From Anaerolineales bacterium (GTDB lineage: Bacteria > Chloroflexota > Anaerolineae > 4572-78 > J111): a stretch of 61,861 nt of DNA. The position numbers were made by a program, and so were the translations under genes. Where the stretch lies: assembly GCA_020634935.1 (NCBI GenBank), contig JACKAT010000032.1, positions 1 through 61,861 of the forward strand, in the 5' to 3' direction. The notes under the pieces are model-generated. The model made no database searches. It was not told the origin of the DNA and saw nothing but the letters and a program-made list of their open reading frames with translations. Of this stretch, positions 44,501-52,479 are shown in pieces (within the stretch, counting starts at the first letter, position 1; the number at the start of each line of letters is the position of its first letter).

Positions 44501-45906
44501 CCAATGACGGCGGCGTGGCGACCACGTTTACCTGGCGAGAAAATCCCGGAAGCTTTGCTCCCCTGAACCCACCGCCAGACGCCACGAACCTGCACGTCGC
44601 CGGGCAGCGTTACAACCGACCGGAAGAGAAGAATCCCGAGGCTGAACCATCCCATGAGGCTGCGGCGGAACCCACCGACAGTAATCCCGATCCTTTTGGC
44701 TACAGCTACACCGACTCTAACGATGGCGCGGGGCCCAGCTACGACTGGATTGAAATTGCCCCACCTGCGGGCGGGAGCGGTATTGAAATTACCCAACTGA
44801 CGGGCGTCGACGACGGGTATGCTTGGCCTGTGTCCCTGCCGTTTCCTTTTAACTTCTATGGCACGGACTACACCGAGATAGCCATTGCTTCTAACGGTAC
44901 AATTTACTTTGAAAATGAATATCTGGGTCTTGATAATAGTACAATTCCCAGCGTCAATTATTACGGCGTTGAGACCTTCATCGCACCTTTCTGGGATGAT
45001 TTGGTTATCTGGCCAGGCGCGGTTTACTACCAGGTGATCGACTCGGGGCTAATCATCGAATTCTATCAGGTCAGAAGCTACTGGACTACCGGCCACGGCA
45101 CCTGGCAGGTCATTCTCTATGAAAACGGAAACATCCTGTTCCAGTATCAGGACGTTAGCTTTGACGATAACTTCTTTGACCAGGGTCAATCGGCGACGGT
45201 GGGCATCCAGGGCGATGCTGCCACCGGTCTGCAGTATAGTTACGACACCTCGGCTCTAAGCGATGAACTGGCTATCTGCTTTGCGTTCCCCGGCCAACCG
45301 GCCGACTGTCCGCCGCCCGACGTGCCTTGGCTGACGGTCGAGCCCGAGACGGGTACACTGGCCCCAGGTGCGAGCCAGGACATTACGGTAACTTTTGATG
45401 CCGGCGTGCCTGAAATTACGCAGCCCGGCAGCTACACCGCCGCCCTACTGGTTAGGGAAGAAACCCCCTACACCGTCGCTCCGCTGGCGGTGACGATGAC
45501 CATCAGCCCCTCGGGCATCATCCTGACGCCCGAGGCGGACAGCAAACTTGGCCAGCCCGGCGCCGGCGTGGCTTACACCCTACAGGTAACCAACACCTTA
45601 AATCTGAGCGACAGTTATACCTTAAATGTAAGCGACAACACCTGGCCGGTCTTAACCCCGCTCGGCGAAGGCTCAACGCTGGCTCAGGTGATCATTGGTC
45701 CGTTAGCCTTTGGCCAAAGCGAGACCATCGACCTGCAGGTCATGATCCCCGCCGACGCTGCCCCCGGAGCCACCGATACCGCCACGGTAACCGTCACCTC
45801 GCAGAGCTATCCGAGTCTGTCCGCGGCTGCCAACCTGACCACCTCAGTTGATCCGGGTACTACGACTCGCCCTAACCCCCTGTTCTTGCCCCTCATCGTG
45901 AAGTAG
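41581..45906 (+). CDS. Secreted S8 subtilisin-like protease, multidomain
   Basis: A 1441-aa exported protease. Signal peptide at about 8-32; an I9-like propeptide (about 55-165); subtilase domain (about 185-505) with Asp210 in GNDTGLD, His255 in DNHGTHTTG and Ser437 in YGTSMAGPH, so the triad is intact. Then come carboxypeptidase-regulatory-like repeats (about 515-680: GTLAGTVSDAESQAPLVGATI), a MAM/jelly-roll-like domain (about 690-865) and another regulatory-like repeat (about 870-945). Further on are a beta domain (about 1060-1240), a choice-of-anchor/ASPM-like part and the C-terminal tail NPLFLPLIVK. TTAGGAGGAATTCC before the ATG is an excellent ribosome site. It is driven by promoter P1. 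Confidence 0.92.
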   Translation: MARSHKNWSMLIVILSVTSWLIYLSLPDEVTATTLFPSTIESSYPPSRPPWQADPLSKIEPSLLSDLNSTSQAEFFVWLTEKADLSSAYLLKTKEGKGRFVFETLRSTAERSQKALRQELERQGVRYRSFYIANKILVQNGTRNTLLNLAARSDVARITANHPYQLEKPRIDPRPEPGVLTVESNITFIRANEVWALGIDGQGTVLAGNDTGLDWDHPALINQYRGWNGTTADHNYNWWDATGTYPTAPGDGDNHGTHTTGTMVGSDGEANQIGVSPGSRTIHCKNLDDFGWGSDTTITECFEWDLAPWDLKGEDPRPDLAPDAINNSWGYFGGDYPAFEDEIAALEAAGIVVEVSAGNDGPDCQSLGSPGDYRQALTTGSVGHVSGSLPGTLSYFSSRGQSLLYPDEFIPDVTAPGENIRSSVSGGGYEGGWYGTSMAGPHVTGLVGLIWSANPGLRGFVPETMEMIKETAVPLADQTGSNCGGDYTTGPNNDWGYGTIDALAAVQQALLYGDSGTLAGTVSDAESQAPLVGATIQATFSPTLTRHTTSDAAGQYALQLFDGPHTVDVAQYGYMPAQIANVVIVSGATTTLDINLEPADSYTVSGYVTDGVTGWPLSAEIDIEGYPGQPVQNDPVTGYYNVSLAAGTGYTFTVRAEPDGYTPLSRSVGPLTGDESEDFGLVADPVACTAPGYTPTYQFFDDFEAGLGQWATTGLWHREAETDTCGAQVAPFPSTGHAAYYGHADSCTYANSSSFEGTLTLAAPLDLPASGPATLSFSSYEQTECGGDCTWDNRTIELSTDGGSSWTPLGEGDTEGVWYRKTFDLTPYQGQTVVPRFRFDSVDGGYDDYLGWLVDDVGIQTGCAPQPGSQVYGYVYDANTDLPLAGAAVTTEGIPAATTNDGGFYKLFVPVGTHTLTATVAGGYSPEARAVTVGQNDSIQQDFQLPAGLLVDLPASLDAILKFGESRTMAFSLTNDGGVATTFTWRENPGSFAPLNPPPDATNLHVAGQRYNRPEEKNPEAEPSHEAAAEPTDSNPDPFGYSYTDSNDGAGPSYDWIEIAPPAGGSGIEITQLTGVDDGYAWPVSLPFPFNFYGTDYTEIAIASNGTIYFENEYLGLDNSTIPSVNYYGVETFIAPFWDDLVIWPGAVYYQVIDSGLIIEFYQVRSYWTTGHGTWQVILYENGNILFQYQDVSFDDNFFDQGQSATVGIQGDAATGLQYSYDTSALSDELAICFAFPGQPADCPPPDVPWLTVEPETGTLAPGASQDITVTFDAGVPEITQPGSYTAALLVREETPYTVAPLAVTMTISPSGIILTPEADSKLGQPGAGVAYTLQVTNTLNLSDSYTLNVSDNTWPVLTPLGEGSTLAQVIIGPLAFGQSETIDLQVMIPADAAPGATDTATVTVTSQSYPSLSAAANLTTSVDPGTTTRPNPLFLPLIVK

Positions 45907-45938
45907 GGCAAAGCCAGGGGCATAACACTATAAACTGA

Positions 45939-45980
45939 CCAACGGCGAAGGATAAGTATCCATCAATCCTTCGTCGTTGG
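45939..45980. terminator. Hairpin after the subtilase gene
   Basis: CCAACGGCGAAGGA at 45939-45952 pairs with 45967-45980 with one mismatch. No T run follows, so termination strength is unclear. Confidence 0.5.
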
Positions 45981-46071
45981 TCGCCTACTGCGAGTCGGCC
46001 GGTGAACTTTGCCATTGGAAGATGAAAGCTTTGCTCTTTTCACGATCTTACCGGGTCTTGGCTCACCAGCC

Positions 46072-46148
46072 GGTACTAAATCCCCCTTTAATCACCACTT
46101 ATTCCCCACCGGATTTTCCTTAAAACAGGTTCGTCTTTGGTGTATGCT
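46072..46148 (+). promoter_or_regulatory. Promoter P2: five 11-bp direct repeats plus -10 box (72-aa gene)
   Basis: Units start at 46072, 46083, 46094, 46105 and 46116: gGTACTAAATC, cCCCTTTAATC, aCCACTTATTC, cCCACCGGATT, tTCCTTAAAAC. CTTTGG stands at 46135 and the -10 box TATGCT at 46143-46148, again 27 bases after the last unit start. The 72-aa gene starts at 46300. Confidence 0.75.
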
Positions 46149-46206
46149 GTGATAATAACAGAGGAGTCAGCTAGTCTTGATTGAGACGGCCCAAGAAGGA
46201 AAATAT

Positions 46207-46276
46207 CTGACATCCGACTACTGACATCCGACTACCGACATCCGACTACTGACGACTGACTACTGACATCCGACTA
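46207..46276. repeat. 14-bp tandem repeat, five units
   Basis: CTGACATCCGACTA and near copies start at 46207, 46221, 46235, 46249 and 46263. The array lies in the leader between promoter P2 and the 72-aa gene, so it would be transcribed. Confidence 0.9.
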
Positions 46277-46299
46277 CCGTATTTTAAAGGAGAAAACGC

Positions 46300-46518
46300 A
46301 TGACTTTACTTGAACGCATCGCTTTTAGCAACGGTGATCCCCAGAAAACGATTGATGCCTTGCGCTTGATCAATCAACGCTTGCTCAGAGAGTTAGAGCT
46401 ACTGAGGGCACAATCGGGGATGGATCGTGAAGCACAAATTCTGCCACCGGTGAAATCGTCAAAAGGCACTAACGCTGGGGAGAAGAACGCCAGGAAATTG
46501 AACACTTCTAACAATTAG
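46300..46518 (+). CDS. Small helical protein, unknown function
   Basis: A 72-aa protein. Residues 1-40 are a strongly helical, leucine-rich segment (DALRLINQRLLRELELLRAQ) that could form a coiled coil. The last 20 residues are basic and polar. I do not recognise a family. TAAAGGAGAAAACGC before the ATG is a strong ribosome site, and the gene has promoter P2, so it is likely real and co-regulated with its neighbours. Confidence 0.65.
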   Translation: MTLLERIAFSNGDPQKTIDALRLINQRLLRELELLRAQSGMDREAQILPPVKSSKGTNAGEKNARKLNTSNN

Positions 46519-46555
46519 AGTGTTTTATTCCTGCACCTGTGTCCCTCCGTCGCTT

Positions 46556-46632
46556 TACTCTAATTCCTCACCCAATCCTCACCTAATCTCCACTCTTTTT
46601 TCCTTTATAAAGGCCCTTCTTTGTTGTAATCT
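46556..46632 (+). promoter_or_regulatory. Promoter P3: 11-bp direct repeats plus -10 box (655-aa gene)
   Basis: Units start at 46567, 46578, 46589 and 46600: CTCACCCAATC, CTCACCTAATC, TCCACTCTTTT, TTCCTTTATAA, with a weak fifth at 46556. CTTTGT stands at 46619 and the -10 box TAATCT at 46627-46632, 27 bases after the last unit start. Confidence 0.78.
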
Positions 46633-46677
46633 TCTTATGTTTATTTTATTGCTCACAATTGAAAGGAGAATTTAGAG

Positions 46678-48645
46678 ATGACAAGTCAAAAAACCACTCC
46701 ACCCAATAAACAGGTTGCACAGAGTGTGGAAAATCTTGGCGTATTAGAACCTTCCAGTAACGCAACGCCTGAGGATAGAGAGGTAATTCCACGCAAACGA
46801 AAGAGGCAGCCAAGGAGAGCACGTCGTTCTTGTTGCCAACAAGTCCTGGAGATTCTAAAAGATTTGCCAGGCGTTGAAAAGAAGCATTTGCACAAGCCTA
46901 AGGTTTCGTCGAAAGTCAAGCTGTCCCATCTTTGTGATACCTTACCAACAAAAGACGCCATTACACCACAAATTCTTCATTTACTCCGACGTTATGTCGA
47001 AAAGCAAGAGTCGGGTAACGAATTTGAGAAGGAAATGTTCGTTTATTTGAAAGGTTTGGACCCAAAGATTCTAGATGCTTTGCGTCTGGGCTTAAAGGTT
47101 TTTGACGAGATTCCCATTTCCCAGCAGCATTGTCTATTTCGAGAGGGCTTCCTCAGTTGGTCGCTGGAAAAACCTGTTGACATTGATACGCTAGCCAAAA
47201 CCTGGATAGATGAAGCTATGATTCTCGGCCGCGACTTCTTATATGCTCAAGCTACCTGTGAGGCAGGCAAGGTTCGCCCTTGGGAACGAGAGTTCCCAAG
47301 AATTGATTTACCATCCCGAATGGTGGTTGCTCCCTGGCCTTGGATTAACAGCGTGAACGGCTTGCGAACGCACAGTCATCGTCAGCCTCTGGATAACTAT
47401 CTCCCTGAGGAATATAAACAAGATTGCACTTTCACTTTGGACGAAGACACCCAAGAAGTCAAAGCACAATGTAAGATTGCCACTTTTCCCAACTGTGAAG
47501 ATGGGGCAGGGCCAGCACACCGTGACCTATGCCTGCGAGTTCCAGAAGCAAGGGCAGGGCAGGTAGCCAACCTTGTGGGCTTTAATTTTGTCAGCGAGAA
47601 TTGCAAGGTCGAGTTAGTGCATTTCGAGAACCCGGACATCAAGTATCTGCTAGAAGGAACGGTTTGCGGTGACGCTGCGACTCCAATACACCAGCCTGAC
47701 GGCACCGTGATAGCCGATCACCGAGTCACAGATCACTTAAGCTTCCATATCCCTGACAAAACACCTGATGGTCTATCCGAGTTTGTACCCGGCATCTACA
47801 TTGTAAAAGTTGTTGCACCGAACAATATCAACTATATCCTAACAGACGGTTCCAAACCGAAGGAGTTTGCTTCGAACACTGCCTATCTAAAAATCTTACC
47901 TTCTCAATCTTTGAGTTACCGCATTTGGGTAGATAAAGGCCATTGCTACAACGAGACTGACGGTGAATGGTTCAGCGATGAAATTTATCTTAAGGCGATC
48001 CCAGTTACGCTGAATGCCGTAGGTGCTACGCCAAGTTGGCTTGAACTACCTGCCCAAGAAAGCTGGACCTGGAGTGATGCCGATGAAGGCGAAACACTCA
48101 CCAACTGGGACTGGCGCATCATTGGCGAACCGGGGGCCCCCCTTTCATTTGAGGGATTGCTGGCGATTGGCCTGATTGGTTATGAAGTCGATGATGAGGA
48201 TGCTCTGAAGGAACAAGTGAAGTCGTTTGGCGATGCTTATTTGCTATATCTCAAGAAGGTCTGGGAAGTTATCGTTGGCACTGGCTCGGCTGGCATAGTA
48301 ATTGGCGCACTAAAAATGGTAGCATTTTTTACGGCGGCCCTAATCGCCGGGATCGTCATCGCCGTGATCCTAATTGTTGGCATATTTTGGGCAGCTTGGG
48401 CTCCAGCAGATCGGATTCTCTTTGATGTGATCATATTGTCGGAGGAAGAATTATTCTTCCTCACCGATCCAAAAACGCCATTGTCTGCAACTAGTACTCG
48501 AAAGCTGGGCTCAGATAATGATGTGACCTTGTCTGTGATCCCAGAGTCGAAGCTGAATTATCTGTATGTCGAGGAAAGACGGTATGGGTCAGCGGCTGAG
48601 GGTAGCGAGTACGGCCTTTGGTTTGTTTACAAAAGAGATGTATAG
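46678..48645 (+). CDS. Large unknown protein with a membrane hairpin
   Basis: A 655-aa protein of no family known to me. Residues 1-55 are polar and very basic (RKRKRQPRRARRSC). A helical part with KYxxxL-like repeats runs at about 60-215, and a beta-rich region with several cysteines (about 225-440: CTFTLDEDTQEVKAQCKIATFPNC) follows. Two adjacent hydrophobic segments lie at about 540-580 (VIVGTGSAGIVIGALKMVAFF, ALIAGIVIAVILIVGIFW), then a C-terminal beta domain. There is no signal peptide. GAAAGGAGAA precedes the ATG, and promoter P3 lies directly upstream. Base composition is lower in GC than the flanking subtilase. Confidence 0.6.
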   Translation: MTSQKTTPPNKQVAQSVENLGVLEPSSNATPEDREVIPRKRKRQPRRARRSCCQQVLEILKDLPGVEKKHLHKPKVSSKVKLSHLCDTLPTKDAITPQILHLLRRYVEKQESGNEFEKEMFVYLKGLDPKILDALRLGLKVFDEIPISQQHCLFREGFLSWSLEKPVDIDTLAKTWIDEAMILGRDFLYAQATCEAGKVRPWEREFPRIDLPSRMVVAPWPWINSVNGLRTHSHRQPLDNYLPEEYKQDCTFTLDEDTQEVKAQCKIATFPNCEDGAGPAHRDLCLRVPEARAGQVANLVGFNFVSENCKVELVHFENPDIKYLLEGTVCGDAATPIHQPDGTVIADHRVTDHLSFHIPDKTPDGLSEFVPGIYIVKVVAPNNINYILTDGSKPKEFASNTAYLKILPSQSLSYRIWVDKGHCYNETDGEWFSDEIYLKAIPVTLNAVGATPSWLELPAQESWTWSDADEGETLTNWDWRIIGEPGAPLSFEGLLAIGLIGYEVDDEDALKEQVKSFGDAYLLYLKKVWEVIVGTGSAGIVIGALKMVAFFTAALIAGIVIAVILIVGIFWAAWAPADRILFDVIILSEEELFFLTDPKTPLSATSTRKLGSDNDVTLSVIPESKLNYLYVEERRYGSAAEGSEYGLWFVYKRDV

Positions 48646-48656
48646 ATCTAAGGAGA

Positions 48657-48684
48657 GGCGAGGGTACAGCGCGATGCCCTCGCC
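48657..48684. terminator. GC hairpin after the 655-aa gene
   Basis: GGCGAGGG at 48657-48664 pairs with CCCTCGCC at 48677-48684 across a 12-base loop. No T run follows; it may end the P3 transcript. Confidence 0.45.
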
Positions 48685-48819
48685 TACTCACCAAAACCTT
48701 AATCAGGAAGCTCAACCGTGATCTGTAAACCGGAAGATTTTGGCGCTGCGGGTGATCTAGGGAAAATTCGCTCCCGTGTATTCTATGTCCCGATTGGAGT
48801 CACGATTACCGACCAGGCC

Positions 48820-48896
48820 CTTAACCATTTTGCCCCAAATCCTCACTCAATCCCCACTCTTTTTTCCTTAAAGTTACATTCCTTTTGTCTTATACT
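48820..48896 (+). promoter_or_regulatory. Promoter P4: 11-bp direct repeats plus -10 box (unknown operon)
   Basis: Units start at 48831, 48842, 48853 and 48864: TGCCCCAAATC, CTCACTCAATC, CCCACTCTTTT, TTCCTTAAAGT, with a weak fifth at 48820. The -10 box TATACT lies at 48891-48896, 27 bases after the last unit start. It is 73 bases before the ATG at 48969. Confidence 0.8.
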
Positions 48897-48968
48897 TCTA
48901 ATAACGGCTAAAGCTTGAAATAAACAGTATCTTAAATTCAATAACCAATCTGAAGAAAGGAGCTAAGA

Positions 48969-50483
48969 ATGTGTGATCAATATATACCAGGCAAAATATG
49001 TATTCCTGATCCTGCACACATTGATGATGGAATTGGGCCACCTGTAATATCGCTCGATGCGAATAATGGAGATGTGATCATTGGAGGTCCTCCTGGAGGT
49101 TTTGGACACAGGGGACGTCTTATTTTGACTGATGCTGCTGGGAATCAGACCTATGAGATAGACGGTGCGACCGGTACAACCAACCAAGCCAATGATATCA
49201 TCTTGCTCGACTCCAATGGCAATGAGCGAGTCCGCATCAGTGGCCAGACCGTAGAGATAATAATCAGTAATGCTGGTGGTGATCAGATCATTCGCTTGGA
49301 TGGCATGACTGGAGATTTAACTGTTGGCGGTAATGGACAAGATGGCGATGTAGTTGTCAGGAACTCAGCGGGCACTGAAACGATCCGCTTGCAGGGGAAC
49401 GCGGGCGACGTTATAGCCGGCGGCAACGGTCAAGATGGCGATATCGTGGTCAGAAACTCAGCGGGCATTGAAACGATCCGCCTGGACGGAAACAGCGGTG
49501 ATGTTATTGCTGGGGGCAATGGTCAGAATGGTGATGTTGTGGTCAGAAATTCGGCGGGGAATGAAACGATCCGTTTGGACGGGAATACGGGCGACGTTAT
49601 CGCTGGCGGCAACGGTCAAGATGGGGATGTCGTGGTCAGAAACTCAGCGGGCACTGAAACGATCCGCCTGGACGGAAACAGCGGTGATGTTGTTGCTGGG
49701 GGCAATGGCCAGGATGGTGATGTGGTTGTCAGGAACTCGGTAGGGAACGAAACGATCCGTCTGGACGGCAACACGGGAGACGTTATTGCTGGGGGCAATG
49801 GTCAGGATGGTGATGTTGTGGTCAGAAACTCGGCGGGGAATGAAACGATCCGCCTGGACGGGAACGGTTGCAACGTCAATCTGGGAGGAAACGGTGCCCA
49901 TGGCGACTTAAGCGTGAGAAATAACGTCGGACAAGAAACCATCCGCTTAGATGGGGATAGAGGAAACATCGAGGTAGGCGCAAATGGTATCGACGGTAAT
50001 CTAAGCGTTAGGAATAATGCGGGGCTAGAAACCATTCGCCTGGATGGGGCTGAAGGAGACATAATCCTCAGTAATGCCGATTTCGCTGAAGATTTTGACA
50101 TATCAACTAAGGAAGATGTTGAACCTGGAACCGTCATGGTGCTTGATGATAAAGGTGGCTTGCAGCCGAGTACTCGTGCATTCGACAAAAGAGTAGCTGG
50201 CGTCATCTCCGGTGCTGGTTGCTACAAACCGGGATTGATTTTGGATCGACATGCCGCAAGAGGCAAACGCTTGCCTCTTGCCTTAGTAGGAAAAACCTAT
50301 TGTAAAGTTGATGCCCAATTTGCCCCGATTGCAGTGGGGGATTTACTTACAACTTCATCGACATCTGGTTATGCGATGAAAGCCACAGATCCGCTTCAGG
50401 CTTTTGGAGCCGTTATCGGAAAAGCGCTACAGCCTCTCGAAGCCGGCCAGAGCCTAATACCAATCATTGTTGCTCTACAGTAA
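48969..50483 (+). CDS. 31-residue-repeat protein with tail-fibre-like C-terminal domain
   Basis: A 504-aa protein. Residues about 100-375 are eight to nine repeats of 31 residues (ETIRLDGNTGDVIAGG then NGQDGDVVVRNSAG), a pattern expected to form a beta-solenoid or trimeric fibre. Several units are nearly identical in DNA (93-base period), showing recent expansion. Residues about 380-504 match the C-terminal domain found in many fibre-like proteins (EDVEPGTVMVLDDKGGL, KRVAGVISG, GDLLTTSSTSGYAMKATDP, GAVIGKALQPLEAG). There is no signal peptide. AGAAAGGAGCTAAGA precedes the ATG. It is the first gene of the P4 operon. Confidence 0.75.
   Translation: MCDQYIPGKICIPDPAHIDDGIGPPVISLDANNGDVIIGGPPGGFGHRGRLILTDAAGNQTYEIDGATGTTNQANDIILLDSNGNERVRISGQTVEIIISNAGGDQIIRLDGMTGDLTVGGNGQDGDVVVRNSAGTETIRLQGNAGDVIAGGNGQDGDIVVRNSAGIETIRLDGNSGDVIAGGNGQNGDVVVRNSAGNETIRLDGNTGDVIAGGNGQDGDVVVRNSAGTETIRLDGNSGDVVAGGNGQDGDVVVRNSVGNETIRLDGNTGDVIAGGNGQDGDVVVRNSAGNETIRLDGNGCNVNLGGNGAHGDLSVRNNVGQETIRLDGDRGNIEVGANGIDGNLSVRNNAGLETIRLDGAEGDIILSNADFAEDFDISTKEDVEPGTVMVLDDKGGLQPSTRAFDKRVAGVISGAGCYKPGLILDRHAARGKRLPLALVGKTYCKVDAQFAPIAVGDLLTTSSTSGYAMKATDPLQAFGAVIGKALQPLEAGQSLIPIIVALQ
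49315..49880 (+). repeat. 93-bp coding tandem repeats
   Basis: Inside the fibre-like gene, 93-base units coding 31 residues follow without gaps (for example the ATGGTCAGAATGG-type segment at 49518 recurs after 93 bases). The central units differ at only a few bases; the last two are more diverged. Confidence 0.85.
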
Positions 50484-50499
50484 TAGAAGAAAGCGAGGA

Positions 50500-52479
50500 A
50501 TGATGCCTGTATTATTTATGACAGCCCTGGAGTGTATTACAACTGAAGATTATACCCATGCCGACTCGTGCCGGTTGGAAGTCAGGGTCGATGGTGGGCC
50601 GGCGAATATTATGAACCGTGATCTTAATAATGGAGAACGGTGGCTTCTCAATCGATCTTACTCCTTTATGAACGAGATAAGAATCAAGCTGTTTGACGAA
50701 GACTGGCCGGATGCTGATGATTTCCTGGGCGAGGTAGTCATTGGATCAACCCCGAGGCATCGAGCTATTGGAAAATTCACATTGGATGGCGCTGACTATA
50801 GCCTGTGGTATGAAGTTTTTCCGTCCGATAGCAACCGAGTACAGTTCCACCGGCCCCAAACAATCAGCCTGCGTCGGATGTTGAGCCGTGTTGGGCGAGG
50901 AGTCCTTACGCAGCCTCAGCATAATGAAATTATCCAGAACGCATTAATCTATCGCTGCAGCGAATACATCAGTTTTCAAGATACCAAGGCGTTTCACGCC
51001 AAACAGGATAAAGGGAAAGGCAATACCCAATCGGTAAGGATGTGGATCTATCGGCACTGTAATCCGTGGGGAGAGGAGTCGGTCATTCCCATTAATCAAA
51101 CCCCAAGATCGCCTCGTGGAATTGAAATTTTTTTCGGTCAACCACAGTGGTTACCTGTAACCGATGAAAAGAGCTACTGTGTAGCCGGGTTTCAACATTA
51201 CAGCCGTCGTACCAAAGAGGATTATCCCTTTACGCACGAGACAATGGATTGGAACTGGACTATGTTCCTTGATGCTCCATTTATCTACATGCTTGATTAT
51301 ACGGCCAGTACCAAAGCCTTGAGTGGCGGAAATGAATACCCTTATATTGACAATGAGTGGGAAACAGGTTCTTTGCCTATCCAATGGCGACCGTTTTGGG
51401 GCGAACATGTGTTCATTCAGGGTCGTCACATCTTTGATGCTGGCCACATGCCTGTCAAGACCGAAATTCATCCGTGCCACACTATCGTTCGAGAGCATAC
51501 GACTGCCGCTCCCTTGGGAAATGGTGGGGCTATGGTTCCGGTAAATCGGGCCATTATCGGAATGGGGGTTTCCGGCGGTTTCCCGGGAGATGTTGGCTCT
51601 CGCTGGCAGGATGAAACGGGCGCCAATCCGCCCAATGGTATCTGGGGAGACACAACGGACTGTTGGGTCACCAATCTCAAGCTGCATCCTCTAAAGTTTC
51701 AACTCTTCCCTCCGGTTCCGCGTCCCAGCCCAACCGCAGTGTTACGCGCACGTGTTGTCTTAAGTGAGTACATCCAGGTCCCGGATTGGGATGAGGTGGA
51801 CGACTTTCTGGAATTGTGTCAGAATGATGATCCGGCCGACGGCGGAGATGATCTGGCATTTCGAGTTTGGAACCGAAGTGCGCGTCTTCCGGTGGGCTTT
51901 GTGCCGGTTGTTGCCCCGGCGGCTTTACAGCCAAAGTTCACCCTCCAGCATGATGCATATTTTGATGTAGAGGTTGATCTAACCCCGGCTTCGCAGATTC
52001 CAGTGGGCTATTATGCCATTGTGGAGTGTGGTTGGAGCGAACCGGGCGGTCATGTTCTGAGTCAATTTGAAGTAACCTTTGAGACTGTCAAAGCGGTTGA
52101 AACTGAAGAGACATGGGATGACTGGCATATGTATTACGGTGTTAACGGACAGTGGGCTGCTTGGTGGACAGATGACTTCGTTGAAAAAGATAAAACCTAC
52201 ACTCACAACCGGATATTCCGTATCTGGACAGTTGATGATTTACCGATTCTAATTCGAGATTGTGGCATTGAATGGGATGGATTTGACTCCTGGAACGAGT
52301 ATATGGATCGGGTTGAAATTACAGTTCCCGGACCAGACTATTTTAATGGAATTGTAAATCACCCAGGGGTTGATCTCATATCTCAAGTTGGCAATACTTT
52401 GAGAGTCAAAGCAAAAGGATGGGAAATGAATCCGGGCGACACTAAACACGAATGGACATTGAGAATTGTGAGGTTATGA
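50500..52479 (+). CDS. Large unknown protein with GHMPVKTEIHP motif
   Basis: A 659-aa soluble protein that I do not recognise. Residues about 5-105 form a C2-like beta domain (CRLEVRVDGG, IRIKLFDEDWPDADDFLGEVVIG). A central region at about 130-400 has many aromatic residues and histidines, including FDAGHMPVKTEIHPCHTIV, which recalls the GH...EIHP metal-like motif of an uncharacterised family. Beta-rich parts follow to the end. There is no signal peptide. It begins 16 bases after the previous stop. ATG at 50500 or 50503 follows GCGAGG; which is used is unclear. Second gene of the P4 operon. Confidence 0.6.
   Translation: MMPVLFMTALECITTEDYTHADSCRLEVRVDGGPANIMNRDLNNGERWLLNRSYSFMNEIRIKLFDEDWPDADDFLGEVVIGSTPRHRAIGKFTLDGADYSLWYEVFPSDSNRVQFHRPQTISLRRMLSRVGRGVLTQPQHNEIIQNALIYRCSEYISFQDTKAFHAKQDKGKGNTQSVRMWIYRHCNPWGEESVIPINQTPRSPRGIEIFFGQPQWLPVTDEKSYCVAGFQHYSRRTKEDYPFTHETMDWNWTMFLDAPFIYMLDYTASTKALSGGNEYPYIDNEWETGSLPIQWRPFWGEHVFIQGRHIFDAGHMPVKTEIHPCHTIVREHTTAAPLGNGGAMVPVNRAIIGMGVSGGFPGDVGSRWQDETGANPPNGIWGDTTDCWVTNLKLHPLKFQLFPPVPRPSPTAVLRARVVLSEYIQVPDWDEVDDFLELCQNDDPADGGDDLAFRVWNRSARLPVGFVPVVAPAALQPKFTLQHDAYFDVEVDLTPASQIPVGYYAIVECGWSEPGGHVLSQFEVTFETVKAVETEETWDDWHMYYGVNGQWAAWWTDDFVEKDKTYTHNRIFRIWTVDDLPILIRDCGIEWDGFDSWNEYMDRVEITVPGPDYFNGIVNHPGVDLISQVGNTLRVKAKGWEMNPGDTKHEWTLRIVRL

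Noticed and set aside
48718..48918. 66-codon plus-strand frame before the fibre-like gene
   Set aside because: It runs through the P4 repeats and -10 box, and has no ribosome site; chance frame.
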